64,000 nt of DNA from Hyphomonadaceae bacterium (GCA_022844345.1 JALHLU010000005.1:134072-198071), one strand, 5' to 3'. Counted from the first letter of the stretch, positions 17,688-27,503 are shown. Notes: generated by a model from the sequence alone, not told the origin. Numbers and translations are program-made.

Positions 17688-17877
17688 CTGCGACAGGTTC
17701 CCCCAAAAGGGGATTCAAAGGGAACCGGGTTCAACACCCGGGCTGCCCCCGCAACTGTGAGCGGCGAGCGCCGCACCGAAAGCCACTGGGATCTTCGCCT
17801 CGGGAAACCGGGCCGGAGCAACTGGGAAGGCGGTGCGATCGCGATGACCCGCAAGCCAGGAGACCTGCCTGTCGCAG
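17688..17877 (+). ncRNA. Cobalamin (AdoCbl) riboswitch
   Basis: A perfect 10-bp P1 forms between CTGCGACAGG (17688-17697) and CCTGTCGCAG (17868-17877). Inside are the class hallmarks: AAAGGGAA followed by GGGTTC, GCTGCCCCCGCAACTGTGA (the B12 box core), GCCACTGG, CGGGAAACCGGG, the GGAAGGCG segment, and GCAAGCCAGGAGACCTGCC at the 3' end. It lies 132 bases before the btuB start and should reduce expression when cobalamin is plentiful. Confidence 0.96.
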
Positions 17878-17984
17878 TCGTCTTTCGGCGATCCGGGGAT
17901 GGATCGTACGAACGGAAGCTATTTCCGGCTGGCGACGTCTTCGGACCGTGTCCTTCCCGGCAATTCCGCCGTGGCGGGATCGCG

Positions 17985-18004
17985 GTCTCCAACCTGTTGG
18001 AGAC
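17985..18004 (+). promoter_or_regulatory. Hairpin sequestering the btuB ribosome-binding site
   Basis: GTCTCCAA (17985-17992) pairs with TTGGAGAC (17997-18004) around the loop CCTG, with one further inner C-G pair possible. The 3' arm contains the GGAG Shine-Dalgarno (17999-18002), which is 7 bases from the TTG start. Folding would block initiation. It is the likely expression platform of the upstream riboswitch, giving translational control. Confidence 0.7.
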
Positions 18005-18009
18005 GTCTT

Positions 18010-20034
18010 TTGAAACTGCCCAAATCTCAAATTACATGGCCTAACGCCTGGCTTCTGTCTGCAAGCAGCCTCGCCATCGCAGCCTTCCCCCTCGCGGCGG
18101 AAGCGCAGGAGACGGCAAAGCAGGACACCATCATCGTCACCGGCGTCGCGATGCCCGTCGCCGAGGAGAAGGTTGGCCAGACCATCACCGTCTTCACGCG
18201 CGAACTGATCGAGGACCAGGGCTACAACTTCGTGCCCGACGTACTGCGCCAGGCCCCCGGCGCCGCCGTTAGCCAGATGGGCGCGCCCGGCGCCCTCACC
18301 CAGGTCCGCATCCGCGGCGCGGAGGCGAACCACACCCTCGTGCTCCTCGACGGGATCGACATTTCGAGCCCCGACCAGAACGAGACAGACTTCTCGACGC
18401 TGACCACCTCCGGCCTTGACCGCATCGAATTCCTGCGGGGCCCGCAAAGCGGCCTCTACGGCTCGAACGCCCTCGCCGGCGTGGTCAACCTCGTCTCCCG
18501 GCGCGAACTTGACGGCCATTACGTCAGCGCCTCGGCCGAAGTCGGCTCCTTCGAGACCTCGGATATCGAGGCCAGCGCCGGCATCGGCAATGGCGACGCG
18601 TTCGCATCGCTCAGCTTCAACCGCCTCATCTCGGAAGGCTATGACACCTCGCCCGACCAGACCGCCAATGGCGTTCCTGCTGTTGGCGTCGGCGGCGTTG
18701 TGGGCGATGAAGAAGGCACGGCGATCACAACGATCAACGGCCGCGCCGGCACGAAGCTGTCTGACGCGCTGCGCGTCAATGGCGTGGTGCGCTACATGAC
18801 CGCCGAGTCCGAACTCGACGGTCAGGCCTATGGCTTCCCCATTGCCGGCCGCACCTATGACGACGCCAGCCGCACCAACCACGAACAGCTTGTCATCGGC
18901 GCCTCCGCAACGCTCGACCCATGGGCCGGCGCGTGGGAGACAGTCGCCTCGGTTTCCTATGTGGACGGCAGCCGCCGCAACCGCCTGACCGACTTCCCCT
19001 TCCTCATCGGCCCGCCGGTCCCAACGCCGGACCAGCTGCTGCAAGTCCCCGTCTACACCAGCGGCACGGACTCATCCCGCTTCACCGCCGCTCTGAAGTC
19101 GACCTACACATTTGGCGGCGAAAGTTTCCTGAACGTCCTCACCGGCTTTGCCGAGCATGAAGAGGAAACCTACGAAGACGCCTTCACCACGCGCGAAGAG
19201 GAGCGCACGCTCAGCGCTGTCGGCCTGCAATACCGGGCCGAAATCGCAAGCCAGCTCTATCTGTCTGCAACGGTTCGCCACGATGACAATGACGCGTTCA
19301 AAAACGCGGACACGTGGAGCGCCTCCGCTGCGTGGGTCGTCCCGGACCTAGGCACGCGCCTGCATGGGTCGATCGGCACGGGCGTCACCAACCCGACCTT
19401 CATCGAGCAATTCGGGTTTGATCCCAGCACCTTCATCGGCAATGCCAGCCTTGTGCCGGAAGAAGCCATCGGCTGGGATGCGGGCATCGAACAGACCCTG
19501 CTTGACGGGGGGCTCACGCTCGATCTCACCTACTTCTCATCCGAACTCGAGAATGAGATCTTCACCGCCTTCCTGCTGGGCTTCCTGACGACCGCGCTCA
19601 ACAGCACCAGCGACAGTGATCGCTCGGGCTGGGAGTTCACCGTCTACGCTGACCCCAGCGACGACATCTCGATCTATGGGACCTTCACGCAGCTGGAGGC
19701 GTCCGAGCCCGCCGGCATCGAGATCCGCAGGCCCGAACAGACCGCGTCGCTGGACGCGAGCTGGAGCGTATTCGGCGGCCCGGTGCAGCTGAACCTCGGC
19801 GTCTCCTACACGGGCGAATCATACGACACCGACTTCGGCACATTCGCGCGCACCCGCGTTGACCCGTGGACGCTCGTTCGCCTCGGCGCGTCATGGGAAG
19901 TGTCCGACACGCTCGAAGTATACGGCCGCGTCGAGAATCTGCTGGACGAGGAATACGAAGAAGTCATCGGCTATTTCGGCGCACCGCGAGCTCTCTATGT
20001 CGGCCTCCGCTTCCGCGACGAGGCCAGCAAGTGA
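18010..20034 (+). CDS. btuB: TonB-dependent vitamin B12 receptor BtuB
   Basis: The 674-residue outer-membrane receptor imports cobalamin with TonB energy. A signal peptide (residues about 4-30, ending AAFPLAAEA) is followed by a TonB-box-like DTIIVTG and a plug domain (GQTITVFTRELIEDQGYNFVPDVLRQAPGAAV..., LRGPQSGLYGSNALAGVVNLVSR). The barrel ends in LYVGLRFRDE. The TTG at 18010 has a GGAG ribosome site at 7 bases and starts directly before the signal peptide; the longer frame from 17899 has no signal and overlaps the leader. The riboswitch and the transporter genes downstream support the cobalamin assignment. Confidence 0.93.
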   Translation: MKLPKSQITWPNAWLLSASSLAIAAFPLAAEAQETAKQDTIIVTGVAMPVAEEKVGQTITVFTRELIEDQGYNFVPDVLRQAPGAAVSQMGAPGALTQVRIRGAEANHTLVLLDGIDISSPDQNETDFSTLTTSGLDRIEFLRGPQSGLYGSNALAGVVNLVSRRELDGHYVSASAEVGSFETSDIEASAGIGNGDAFASLSFNRLISEGYDTSPDQTANGVPAVGVGGVVGDEEGTAITTINGRAGTKLSDALRVNGVVRYMTAESELDGQAYGFPIAGRTYDDASRTNHEQLVIGASATLDPWAGAWETVASVSYVDGSRRNRLTDFPFLIGPPVPTPDQLLQVPVYTSGTDSSRFTAALKSTYTFGGESFLNVLTGFAEHEEETYEDAFTTREEERTLSAVGLQYRAEIASQLYLSATVRHDDNDAFKNADTWSASAAWVVPDLGTRLHGSIGTGVTNPTFIEQFGFDPSTFIGNASLVPEEAIGWDAGIEQTLLDGGLTLDLTYFSSELENEIFTAFLLGFLTTALNSTSDSDRSGWEFTVYADPSDDISIYGTFTQLEASEPAGIEIRRPEQTASLDASWSVFGGPVQLNLGVSYTGESYDTDFGTFARTRVDPWTLVRLGASWEVSDTLEVYGRVENLLDEEYEEVIGYFGAPRALYVGLRFRDEASK

Positions 20035-20160
20035 AACAGCGCCGGCCCCATCTGCCGGTCACGCGACTTGCCTCCCTCAGTCGCCCCGCGACTGGGGGGG
20101 GCGGCGCGCCGCGTCTTCGCGGCGTGACGGAGGTCGCTCGACTGAGCTCTGTCGATACAC

Positions 20161-20250
20161 GCGCCTCGTCCTTCGACAGGCTCAGGATGAGGCGCTTGGA
20201 GCCAGCCGCCCCCGATAGGCCTCATGGTGAGCCTGTCGAACCACGAGGCC
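20161..20250. repeat. REPIN-like inverted repeat element, copy A
   Basis: The element has two REP-like arms facing each other, CTTCGACAGGCTCAGGATGAGG near the left end and CCTCATGGTGAGCCTGTCGAA near the right end, with GCGCCTCGTC and CCACGAGG at the outer edges and a variable GC-rich middle. The same structure in reverse orientation occurs at 31761-31852. It lies in the btuB-btuF gap, where its transcript could fold and affect the downstream genes. Confidence 0.75.
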
Positions 20251-20291
20251 GTGCTAACCTCTCTCACCAAGCCCACGTACTTCAACAAGCA

Positions 20292-21122
20292 TTGACCTGC
20301 CTGATTCTCGCGATCCTGTTCGCAGCATTCGCCCCCGCCCAAGCCCAACCCCAACGCATCGTATCGATGAACCTCTGCACCGACGAACTGCTGATGCGCC
20401 TCGTCGAACCTTCGCGCATTGCTGCGATCACCTATCTCTCGCAGCAACCCATCAACGCCGCGCTCGGCCTCGGCCACATCTCGGCAAGCCTCCCTGTCAA
20501 CCACGGCCTTGCAGAAGAAGTGATCCGCCTCGATCCCGACCTCATCCTCGCCGGACAGTTCGCGGCCACAACGGCTACCTCGCTGCTCACCCGCCTCGGC
20601 TATCGCGTCGAGACCTTCGCGCCCGAGAGCAGTTTCGCCGACATGCGCGCCAACATCCGCCGCCTCGGCGAACTGGTGGGCGAGCCTGCGCGCGCCGAAG
20701 CCGTGATCGCAGACTTCGACGCTCGCCTCGCGGCACTGCAAGCAAAGCTTCCACCCGGCGAGAAACCCGTCTTCGCTGACATCGGCGTCAACAACTACAT
20801 CGCGGGCGCCAACACGCTCTATACCGAAGTCGTCAATGCCGGCGGCTATCGCACGCTCGGCCAGGCCCTCGGCTTCGAGGGCTTTCGCAATGTCCCGCTC
20901 GAACTGATCCTCACCGTGCGCCCCGCCCTCATCTCGACCGCGACGCCGTGGACATCCCCGCCCTCCATGTCGACCATCTCCCTCGGCCACCCGGCCCTGC
21001 GCGCCCTGGTCGAACGCACACCCCACATCACTATCCCTGAACGCTACACCACCTGCGGCGCCCCCAGCATGCTCGGCGCGGTGGAGTTGTTGGTGGATGC
21101 GCGGAAGGCGGGTCAGCAATGA
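20292..21122 (+). CDS. btuF: Periplasmic cobalamin-binding protein BtuF
   Basis: The protein of about 276 residues has a signal peptide (TCLILAILFAAFAPAQA) and the BtuF/FecB-type substrate-binding fold: RIVSMNLCTDELLMRLV, then ISASLPVNHGLAEEVIRLDPDLILAG, and a C-terminal GAPSMLGAVELL. The frame is open back across the repeat element to 19866, but a secreted protein needs a start near 20292 (TTG); its ribosome site is weak, so the exact start is uncertain. The stop overlaps the btuC ATG by 4 bases. It delivers B12 to BtuCD. Confidence 0.88.
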   Translation: MTCLILAILFAAFAPAQAQPQRIVSMNLCTDELLMRLVEPSRIAAITYLSQQPINAALGLGHISASLPVNHGLAEEVIRLDPDLILAGQFAATTATSLLTRLGYRVETFAPESSFADMRANIRRLGELVGEPARAEAVIADFDARLAALQAKLPPGEKPVFADIGVNNYIAGANTLYTEVVNAGGYRTLGQALGFEGFRNVPLELILTVRPALISTATPWTSPPSMSTISLGHPALRALVERTPHITIPERYTTCGAPSMLGAVELLVDARKAGQQ

Positions 21123-22116
21123 CCCGCCCCGCCATCCCCTACGCCCTCCTCCTCACCCTCCTCACGCTGCTCTCCCTCGTCCTTGGCGCAGTCTCCCTCC
21201 TTGTCGGTCCGGGGGGCGGCCCCGCCGAAATCATGGCCATGCTCGCGCGCGGTGATGGCGACATCGCGTGGATGATCGTGGGCGATGTCCGCCTGCCGCG
21301 GACCCTGCTGGCGCTGATGGTTGGCGCAACGCTCGGCATGGCGGGCGCCGCCCTCCAGGGCCTCCTGCGCAATCCGCTGGCTGATCCCGGCGTCGTCGGC
21401 GTCACGACTTCAGCATCTCTCGGCGCCGTCATTGCTCTCTACACCGGCGCATCACTGGCCTTCCCGCTGGCGCTTCCCGTCATGGGCATCGCGGGCGCGC
21501 TCGCCAGCGCCCTCGTCCTGCTCGCACTCGCCCGGCGCGGCGGCATGCTCACGCTTGTGCTCGCAGGCGTTGCGATCTCCAGCCTGTGCGCCGCGCTCAT
21601 GTCGCTGGTGCTAAACCTGTCGCCGAACCCTTATGCCGCAGCCGAAATCATGTTCTGGCTGATGGGCTCGGTCACCGACCGCAGCATGGACCATGTGTTG
21701 CTCGGCGCGCCGTTGATGGCGCTCGGAGCAATCCTGCTCATGGTTGCAGCCCGCGCGCTCAACGTCCTCAGCCTCGGCGAGGAAACCGCCGCCAGCCTGG
21801 GCGTCAGTCTCGCCCGCACACGCGCGCTCGTCATCGGCGGCGCCTCCATCGGCGTTGGCGCAGGGACGGCCATCTGTGGCGGCATCGGCTTCATTGGGCT
21901 TGTTGTCCCGCACCTGCTGCGCCCGCTCGTCGGCCACACGCCGGGACGGCTTCTCCCCGCCAGCGCACTTGGCGGCGCAGCCTTGCTGATGGCGGCCGAC
22001 ATTCTCGTACGCCTTCTGCCTACGGGCATCGAACTGAAGCTGGGCGTCGTCACATCCCTGGTAGGCGCGCCCTTCTTCCTCTGGCTCATCTTCCGCGCCC
22101 GGACGGAGCTTGAGGC

Positions 22117-22120
<4 letters not shown>
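21119..22120 (+). CDS. btuC: Cobalamin ABC transporter permease BtuC
   Basis: The 333-residue inner-membrane permease of the FecCD family has about ten hydrophobic helices. The family motifs LPRTLLALMVGATLGMAGAALQGLLRNPLADPGVVGVT and GGIGFIGLVVPHLLRPLVGHTPG (interaction with the ATPase) are clear. It overlaps btuF and btuD by 4 bases on each side (ATGA), showing tight translational coupling. The B12 assignment rests on the riboswitch and btuB at the head of the locus; iron-siderophore permeases share the fold. Confidence 0.93.
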
Positions 22121-22878
<758 letters not shown>

Positions 22879-23028
22879 ATTGCGCGATGGACTCCCTGCA
22901 TCTGTCGCAATCGTGACCTTCCAGCTTGCTTCACGGCGCACCCGCAGGTTTCCGCGTTAGGGCGCTTATAGTAACATGGGTTACAGGATCGCGCTGAGTG
23001 CGTGCGCGATGACGGGAGATACTACCTC

Positions 23029-25002
23029 ATGAAGTTCAAGCTGCTGGCCTCAACCATGGCCGCCGCCGTGCTCGGCATTGCCACCATCGCAGGCGTATCG
23101 GCCATCGCGGCGCCGTCCCCCGCGACGGTGACCGTGCCCGCCAAGGCCGACAATTTCCAGCTGACTGACCACACCCGGCTCGCGCACGAACTGCATTACT
23201 TCCGCGACGCCAAGGCGATCGTGATCATGAGCCAGCTGAACGGCTCTGAAGTATCGCGCACCGCAGCTGCCGAACTCGAGAAGCTGCAAGCCGCCTACAA
23301 GGCCAAGGGCGTGCTTTTTTATATGCTCAACTCGGCCGCCACGCGCGATGCGGTCGCCCAGGAAGCCAAGGCCCAGGGATATGACATCCCGGTCCTGGTC
23401 GATGAACTCCAGCTCGTTGGAGAGTCGCTCGGCGTCCAGCGCGAGGGCGAGATTTTCCTCATCACCCCGAAAAATGGCTTCGCCATCGCCTATCATGGTC
23501 CGCTCGCGGCTGACGGCCAGTCCTATGCTGCCGAGGCCATCGACGCGGTGCTCGCCGGCCAGCCGGTCGCAACGGCGCGCGTCGAGGTGAAAGCCGGCGC
23601 ACCGATCAATTTCCCGGAGCGAGGCAAGGCGCAGGAGCACGCGAACATCTCGTATGCCAACGAGGTCGCCCCTATCCTCCAGGCCAAATGCGTCACCTGC
23701 CACCAGAAGGGCGGCATCGCCCCCTTCGCCATGGACAGCTATGACGTGATCAAGACCTTCGCGCCGATGATACGCGAGTCGGTGCGCGCCGAACGGATGC
23801 CTCCCTACTTCGCCGATCCGCACATCGGCACCTTCCAGAACGACCAGGGTATGACGGCCGCGCAGACCAAGACCTTGATCCACTGGCTGGAGGCCGGCGC
23901 CCCGCGCGGCAAGGGCCCGGACGTGCTTAAGGAACAGGCCGGCGAAGCACCCGAATGGCCATCCTATCTCGGCAAACCGGACGTGATCGTTGATCTTCCC
24001 CCGTTCGACGTGCCGGCCTCCGGCATTGTCGAATACCAGAACCAGCGGGTCGACAATCCATTCAAGGAAGACGCCTGGCTGCGAGCCATCTCGATCAAGC
24101 CGGGCGACCGCACGGTCCTGCACCATGTGATCTCGAACCACGTGCCGGATCGCACCAAGCCGCCCTCACGCATTCCCGGCGGCTCGGTCGGGTCCTACAC
24201 GCCCGGCGCCGAAGCCCAGGTGATTGCAGCTGGCGCAGGCGCGCCGGTTCCCGGCGGCGGCAAGCTCAACTTCCAGATGCACTACACGACCACGGGCAAG
24301 CCCGCGACCGATCGCACGCAGGTTGGCTTCTACGTGCTGAAGACCCCGCCGCAATTCATCAAGCGCTCGACGGTGATCTTCGACCTCGGCCTGATGATTC
24401 CGGCGGGTGAGGCGCGCCACAAGGAAGTCGCCTACGTCACCATGCCGGCGGATGCCTATCTCTACACGCTGTATCCGCACGCCCACTATCGCGGCTACCA
24501 TGTGGAGCTCTTGCAGAAGGACGCCGATGGCAAGGAGACGATGCTTCTGTCGCTGCCCAAGTATGACTTCAATTGGCAGCGCGACTATGATCCGGTGGAG
24601 CCGATCCTTGTGAAGGCCGGCACCAAGCTGATCGCGACCTGGGTGTTCGACAACTCGACCAACAATCGCGCCAACCCGAACCCGAAAATCCCCGTCATGA
24701 CCGGCGAGCAATCGCACCAGGAGATGATGTACTTCCGGGTCAACTATCGCTGGGCTGACGAGACCGTCGAAAACGTGCGCAACGATCTCGAACAGCAAAT
24801 GCGCGCCAGCATGATGTTCGGCATGATCGACGACAACTATGACGGCCTGATCCAGCGCGAAGAGCTGAAAGGCATGATGGTCTCGATGAAGCCGCGCTTC
24901 GACGCCCTCGACGTCGACAAGTCGGGCGGGCTCGACCCGGCCGAGATGGGCGCAAGCGGCATGGGCGCCATGATGCCCCGCGGCGAAGACTTCGACCTCT
25001 AG
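23029..25002 (+). CDS. Secreted redoxin-like/cytochrome c/copper monooxygenase-like protein with EF-hands
   Basis: The 657-residue exported protein has a signal peptide (to about residue 26). A thioredoxin-like domain of about 150 residues lacks the expected CxxC (MSQLNGSEVSR). A haem c motif CVTCH (221-225) comes next. A copper type II monooxygenase-like region keeps all expected ligands: His365-His366, His418, His484-x-His486 and Met566. Two canonical EF-hand loops start at Asp601 and near residue 637. The ATG at 23029 has GGGAG upstream. Related proteins occur in environmental bacteria but the substrate is unknown; it would act in the periplasm. Confidence 0.85.
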   Translation: MKFKLLASTMAAAVLGIATIAGVSAIAAPSPATVTVPAKADNFQLTDHTRLAHELHYFRDAKAIVIMSQLNGSEVSRTAAAELEKLQAAYKAKGVLFYMLNSAATRDAVAQEAKAQGYDIPVLVDELQLVGESLGVQREGEIFLITPKNGFAIAYHGPLAADGQSYAAEAIDAVLAGQPVATARVEVKAGAPINFPERGKAQEHANISYANEVAPILQAKCVTCHQKGGIAPFAMDSYDVIKTFAPMIRESVRAERMPPYFADPHIGTFQNDQGMTAAQTKTLIHWLEAGAPRGKGPDVLKEQAGEAPEWPSYLGKPDVIVDLPPFDVPASGIVEYQNQRVDNPFKEDAWLRAISIKPGDRTVLHHVISNHVPDRTKPPSRIPGGSVGSYTPGAEAQVIAAGAGAPVPGGGKLNFQMHYTTTGKPATDRTQVGFYVLKTPPQFIKRSTVIFDLGLMIPAGEARHKEVAYVTMPADAYLYTLYPHAHYRGYHVELLQKDADGKETMLLSLPKYDFNWQRDYDPVEPILVKAGTKLIATWVFDNSTNNRANPNPKIPVMTGEQSHQEMMYFRVNYRWADETVENVRNDLEQQMRASMMFGMIDDNYDGLIQREELKGMMVSMKPRFDALDVDKSGGLDPAEMGASGMGAMMPRGEDFDL

Positions 25003-25021
25003 GTCAGGTTGCAGACCAGAA

Positions 25022-25060
25022 AACGGAAAGGCCGGAGCGAAAGCTCCGGCCTTTTCCGTT
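25022..25060 (+). terminator. Rho-independent terminator
   Basis: AACGGAAAGGCCGGAGC (25022-25038) pairs with GCTCCGGCCTTTTCCGTT (25043-25060) around a GAAA tetraloop, with a single-base bulge. The symmetric A-rich and T-rich stem ends suit termination of both the monooxygenase gene and leftward transcription from the tRNA side. Confidence 0.85.
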
Positions 25061-25093
25061 CTGACCTGCAGAAACTGTATCAGATCGCCAGGC

Positions 25094-25168
25094 TGGTGGG
25101 CGGTACAGGGATCGAACCTGTGACCCCTACCATGTCAAGGTAGTGCTCTACCGCTGAGCTAACCGCCC
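25094..25168 (-). tRNA. tRNA-Val (anticodon GAC)
   Basis: On the minus strand: GGGCGG acceptor pairing with CCGCCC, D arm TTAGCTCAGCGGTAGAGC, anticodon arm CTACC-TTGACAT-GGTAG with anticodon GAC, T arm with GGTTCGATCCC, and an encoded 3' CCA (25094-25096). Confidence 0.97.
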
Positions 25169-25320
25169 CTTCCGAACCGGAAGGCCAGCCTTGGATCGCG
25201 CCCTGGAAGCGCCATGCGCCCCAAGTCGAGGCGGGTCTAATGCCCCCAAGCGGCGGAGACGTCAATGGACTGGCGCAATCGTGGGGTCACAGGGCCAGGG
25301 CGCGGCGCGCCCAGCCGGCT

Positions 25321-25680
25321 TCAGGCCGCCATGACGCGCTCAACTTCTTCCACCAGCTCGCGCAGATGGAAGGGCTTGGACAGGACCTTGGCGCCAGCGG
25401 GCTGCACCCCGCCGGTCGACAGGGCGACCCCGGCGAACCCCGTGATGAAGACGATCTTCATGGCTGGGTCGAGTTCGGCCCCGCGCCGGGCCAGCTCGAT
25501 GCCATCAAGGCCTGGCATGACGATGTCGGTAAGCAGGAGATCGAACACTTCCCGCTCAAGCGCCTTGAGCGCCGTGCGGCCTTCGTCGAAGTCCTTCACA
25601 ACATGGCCGGCGCGCTTCAGCGCGTTGACGAGAAAGCCCCTCAGGCTGTCATCGTCCTCTGCGAGTAGAATCTTGGCCAT
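25321..25680 (-). CDS. cpdR: Single-domain response regulator CpdR
   Basis: The 119-residue receiver domain has no output domain. The acidic pocket is AEDDDS, the phospho-acceptor is Asp52 in LLLTDIVMPG, and Lys102 lies in LSKPFHLREL. The sequence and length match CpdR, which in Caulobacter, when unphosphorylated, delivers ClpXP to cell-cycle substrates such as CtrA. The divergent N-formylglutamate amidohydrolase gene is a typical neighbour. The ClpXP role here is inferred from the family. Confidence 0.92.
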   Translation of the reverse strand: MAKILLAEDDDSLRGFLVNALKRAGHVVKDFDEGRTALKALEREVFDLLLTDIVMPGLDGIELARRGAELDPAMKIVFITGFAGVALSTGGVQPAGAKVLSKPFHLRELVEEVERVMAA

Positions 25681-25791
25681 AGCGTGCGGGACCTCGACCC
25701 AGCGGGTTCATTCGTACGATTTGTGAGGCGTCGTGGTAAAGCAGGTATAAACACGCCTTGACCCGGCGCGGGGCTCCGAAAATATGTCGCG

Positions 25792-26796
25792 ATGTTTTCT
25801 GGCATGACGCCTTTCCCGAACTTCCTCGCGAAAGGCGCTGAAAACGGGCTTTCGAAGGCTCCGGACGGGGCATCCGACCGCCCCTCACTCGCCTTTTCGA
25901 TCGAGGAGCCGGTGGCGGTTGTCTCCCCGGCTGTGTTCGCCTCCCCACATTCCGGACGGCTTTATCCCAAGGGTTTTCTCGAATCAGCCCGCGCCAGCAT
26001 GCTCGACCTGCGGCGGATCGAGGACGCTTATGTGGATCGCCTGCTGGCCGATGTGCACGGGTCCGGGGCGCCGGTGATCTGCGGTCTGGTGGCCCGCGCC
26101 TATGTCGATCTCAACCGCGCTGAATCGGAAATGGACCCGGCCATGTTCGAGGATCCCTCCCCGAGCTGGTTCACCCAGCGCTCGCCACGGGTTGAGGCCG
26201 GGCTGGGCTGCATACCGCGTGTCGCCTTCAATGGCGCCCAGATCTATGACCGGCGCCTGCGGCGGGAAGAGGCCGAACGGCGGCTGGATCAGGTCTACCG
26301 CCCCTATCACCGGGCGCTGGCAGCCCTGCTGCGGCGCGCCCAGGCCATGTTCGGACAGGCATGGCTGATCGATTGCCATTCCATGCCGGCGGAGACCGAA
26401 GCCGGCGGCAAGTCGCCGGACATCGTTGTCGGAGACCGTTTCGGGGCGTCCTGCGCGCCCGGGCTCGCAGACCTTGTCGAGCAGCTGTTCCGGAGCCGCG
26501 GCTACTCGACAGCGCGCAACAGCCCCTATGCGGGCGGGTTCGCCACTTTGGCGCACGGCCAGCCCGGACTCGGCCGGCACGCCCTCCAGATCGAGGTGCG
26601 TCGCAGGCTTTATCTCGATGAAGCCGCGGTGGAGCCGAATGATGGCTTCCTGACGCTCCGGCGCGACCTAGGGGAAATCTCCGGGGAGATTTGTGCCTTT
26701 GCGCGCGCCCAGGTGGGTCTGGCGCCGGAAAACACAAAGAAGAAGGCCGCGCTGGATACCAGCGCGGCCAAAGGTTTAGGGAGGAAACGCCCATAA
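25792..26796 (+). CDS. N-formylglutamate amidohydrolase family protein
   Basis: The 334-residue protein has the family motifs SPHSGRLYPKGF, VDLNRAESEMDPAMF, LIDCHSMPAE and QIEVRRRLYLDE; the His, Asp and Glu residues could bind zinc. Members hydrolyse N-formyl-L-glutamate in histidine breakdown, but no other hut genes are present here, so the in vivo substrate may differ. The ATG at 25792 is in frame with another at 25804. It is divergent from cpdR with a 111-bp shared promoter region. Confidence 0.88.
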   Translation: MFSGMTPFPNFLAKGAENGLSKAPDGASDRPSLAFSIEEPVAVVSPAVFASPHSGRLYPKGFLESARASMLDLRRIEDAYVDRLLADVHGSGAPVICGLVARAYVDLNRAESEMDPAMFEDPSPSWFTQRSPRVEAGLGCIPRVAFNGAQIYDRRLRREEAERRLDQVYRPYHRALAALLRRAQAMFGQAWLIDCHSMPAETEAGGKSPDIVVGDRFGASCAPGLADLVEQLFRSRGYSTARNSPYAGGFATLAHGQPGLGRHALQIEVRRRLYLDEAAVEPNDGFLTLRRDLGEISGEICAFARAQVGLAPENTKKKAALDTSAAKGLGRKRP

Positions 26797-27080
26797 GGGC
26801 AGCGGCTCCGAAGAGCCACGAGCTGAATTTACGCTGCAGCGCAAAAAGCTCAAGGTTGAATCTCGCAGGTGCGGCGTAATTCCGCAGTTTGGCCCATAAG
26901 TGACAGTTTTGATGCGTTCTGAGGCGCCGCTGTCCGCTTGTTGTGCAGCCAGTTCGTGCTGCATTGCACAAAACTCATGACAGCGCTGTCAGTACTCGCC
27001 CCACAGGTTGGCAAGCGCCTTGCTGATCAACCGGACGACGGTCCTGGAATGGTACGGGCCGGCGTGTGGGAGTAAGCGTT
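26797..27080. promoter_or_regulatory. AT-richer intergenic region with two symmetric sites
   Basis: No gene is seen here. Two symmetric elements precede the XRE regulator gene: TTGTGCA (26941-26947) and TGCACAA (26965-26971) as an inverted repeat 17 bases apart, and the perfect 14-bp palindrome TGACAGCGCTGTCA at 26978-26991, about 90 bp before the start. Either may be an operator for autoregulation by the XRE protein. The left part is less GC-rich than the genes around it. Confidence 0.45.
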
Positions 27081-27479
27081 ATGGCCACGGATGTGGATAT
27101 TTATGTCGGCAAGCGGCTTCGCCGTCGTCGCCGGCTGCTGGGCCTGACCCAGCAGGACCTGGCTGGCCAGGTCGGCGTTCGGTTCCAGCAGATCCAGAAA
27201 TACGAGTGCGGAGCTAACCGCATCACCGCCAGCCGGCTCTTCAGCCTTGGCACGGCTCTGAACGTCAACATCAACTATTTCTTCGAAGGCCTCGCGCCGG
27301 ATGGCAAGCAAGCCCCGGCGAACGACCAGGCCGACCGCCTCTCGGGCGATATCCTTTCACAGAAGGAAACCCTGGAGCTGGTGCGCGCCTACTATCGTCT
27401 GTCGGAGCGTCCGCGCCGCCGCCTGCTCGATCTGGCCAAGGCGCTGGAAGGCGACTCGGCTGACGCTGTCGCATCCTAA
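27081..27479 (+). CDS. XRE-family transcriptional regulator
   Basis: The 132-residue DNA-binding protein has a helix-turn-helix in residues about 10-65: GKRLRRRRRLLGLTQQDLAGQVGVRFQQIQKYE then CGANRITASRLFSLGTAL. The sequence closely fits a conserved alphaproteobacterial regulator group that includes PhrR/PraR. The C-terminal helix (RPRRRLLDLAKALEG) may be for dimerisation. The start at MATDVD (27081) is preferred to 27066. The upstream palindromes suggest autoregulation. Confidence 0.88.
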   Translation: MATDVDIYVGKRLRRRRRLLGLTQQDLAGQVGVRFQQIQKYECGANRITASRLFSLGTALNVNINYFFEGLAPDGKQAPANDQADRLSGDILSQKETLELVRAYYRLSERPRRRLLDLAKALEGDSADAVAS

Positions 27480-27503
27480 GGTCTTCTGACCCACATCGCC
27501 ATC

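Noticed and set aside
17439-18044. Plus-strand frame of 201 codons before btuB
   Set aside because: It reads across the B12 aptamer and is explained by the riboswitch.
19866-20291. Upstream extension of the btuF frame
   Set aside because: It overlaps the end of btuB and reads through the repeat element; the signal peptide requires a start near 20292.
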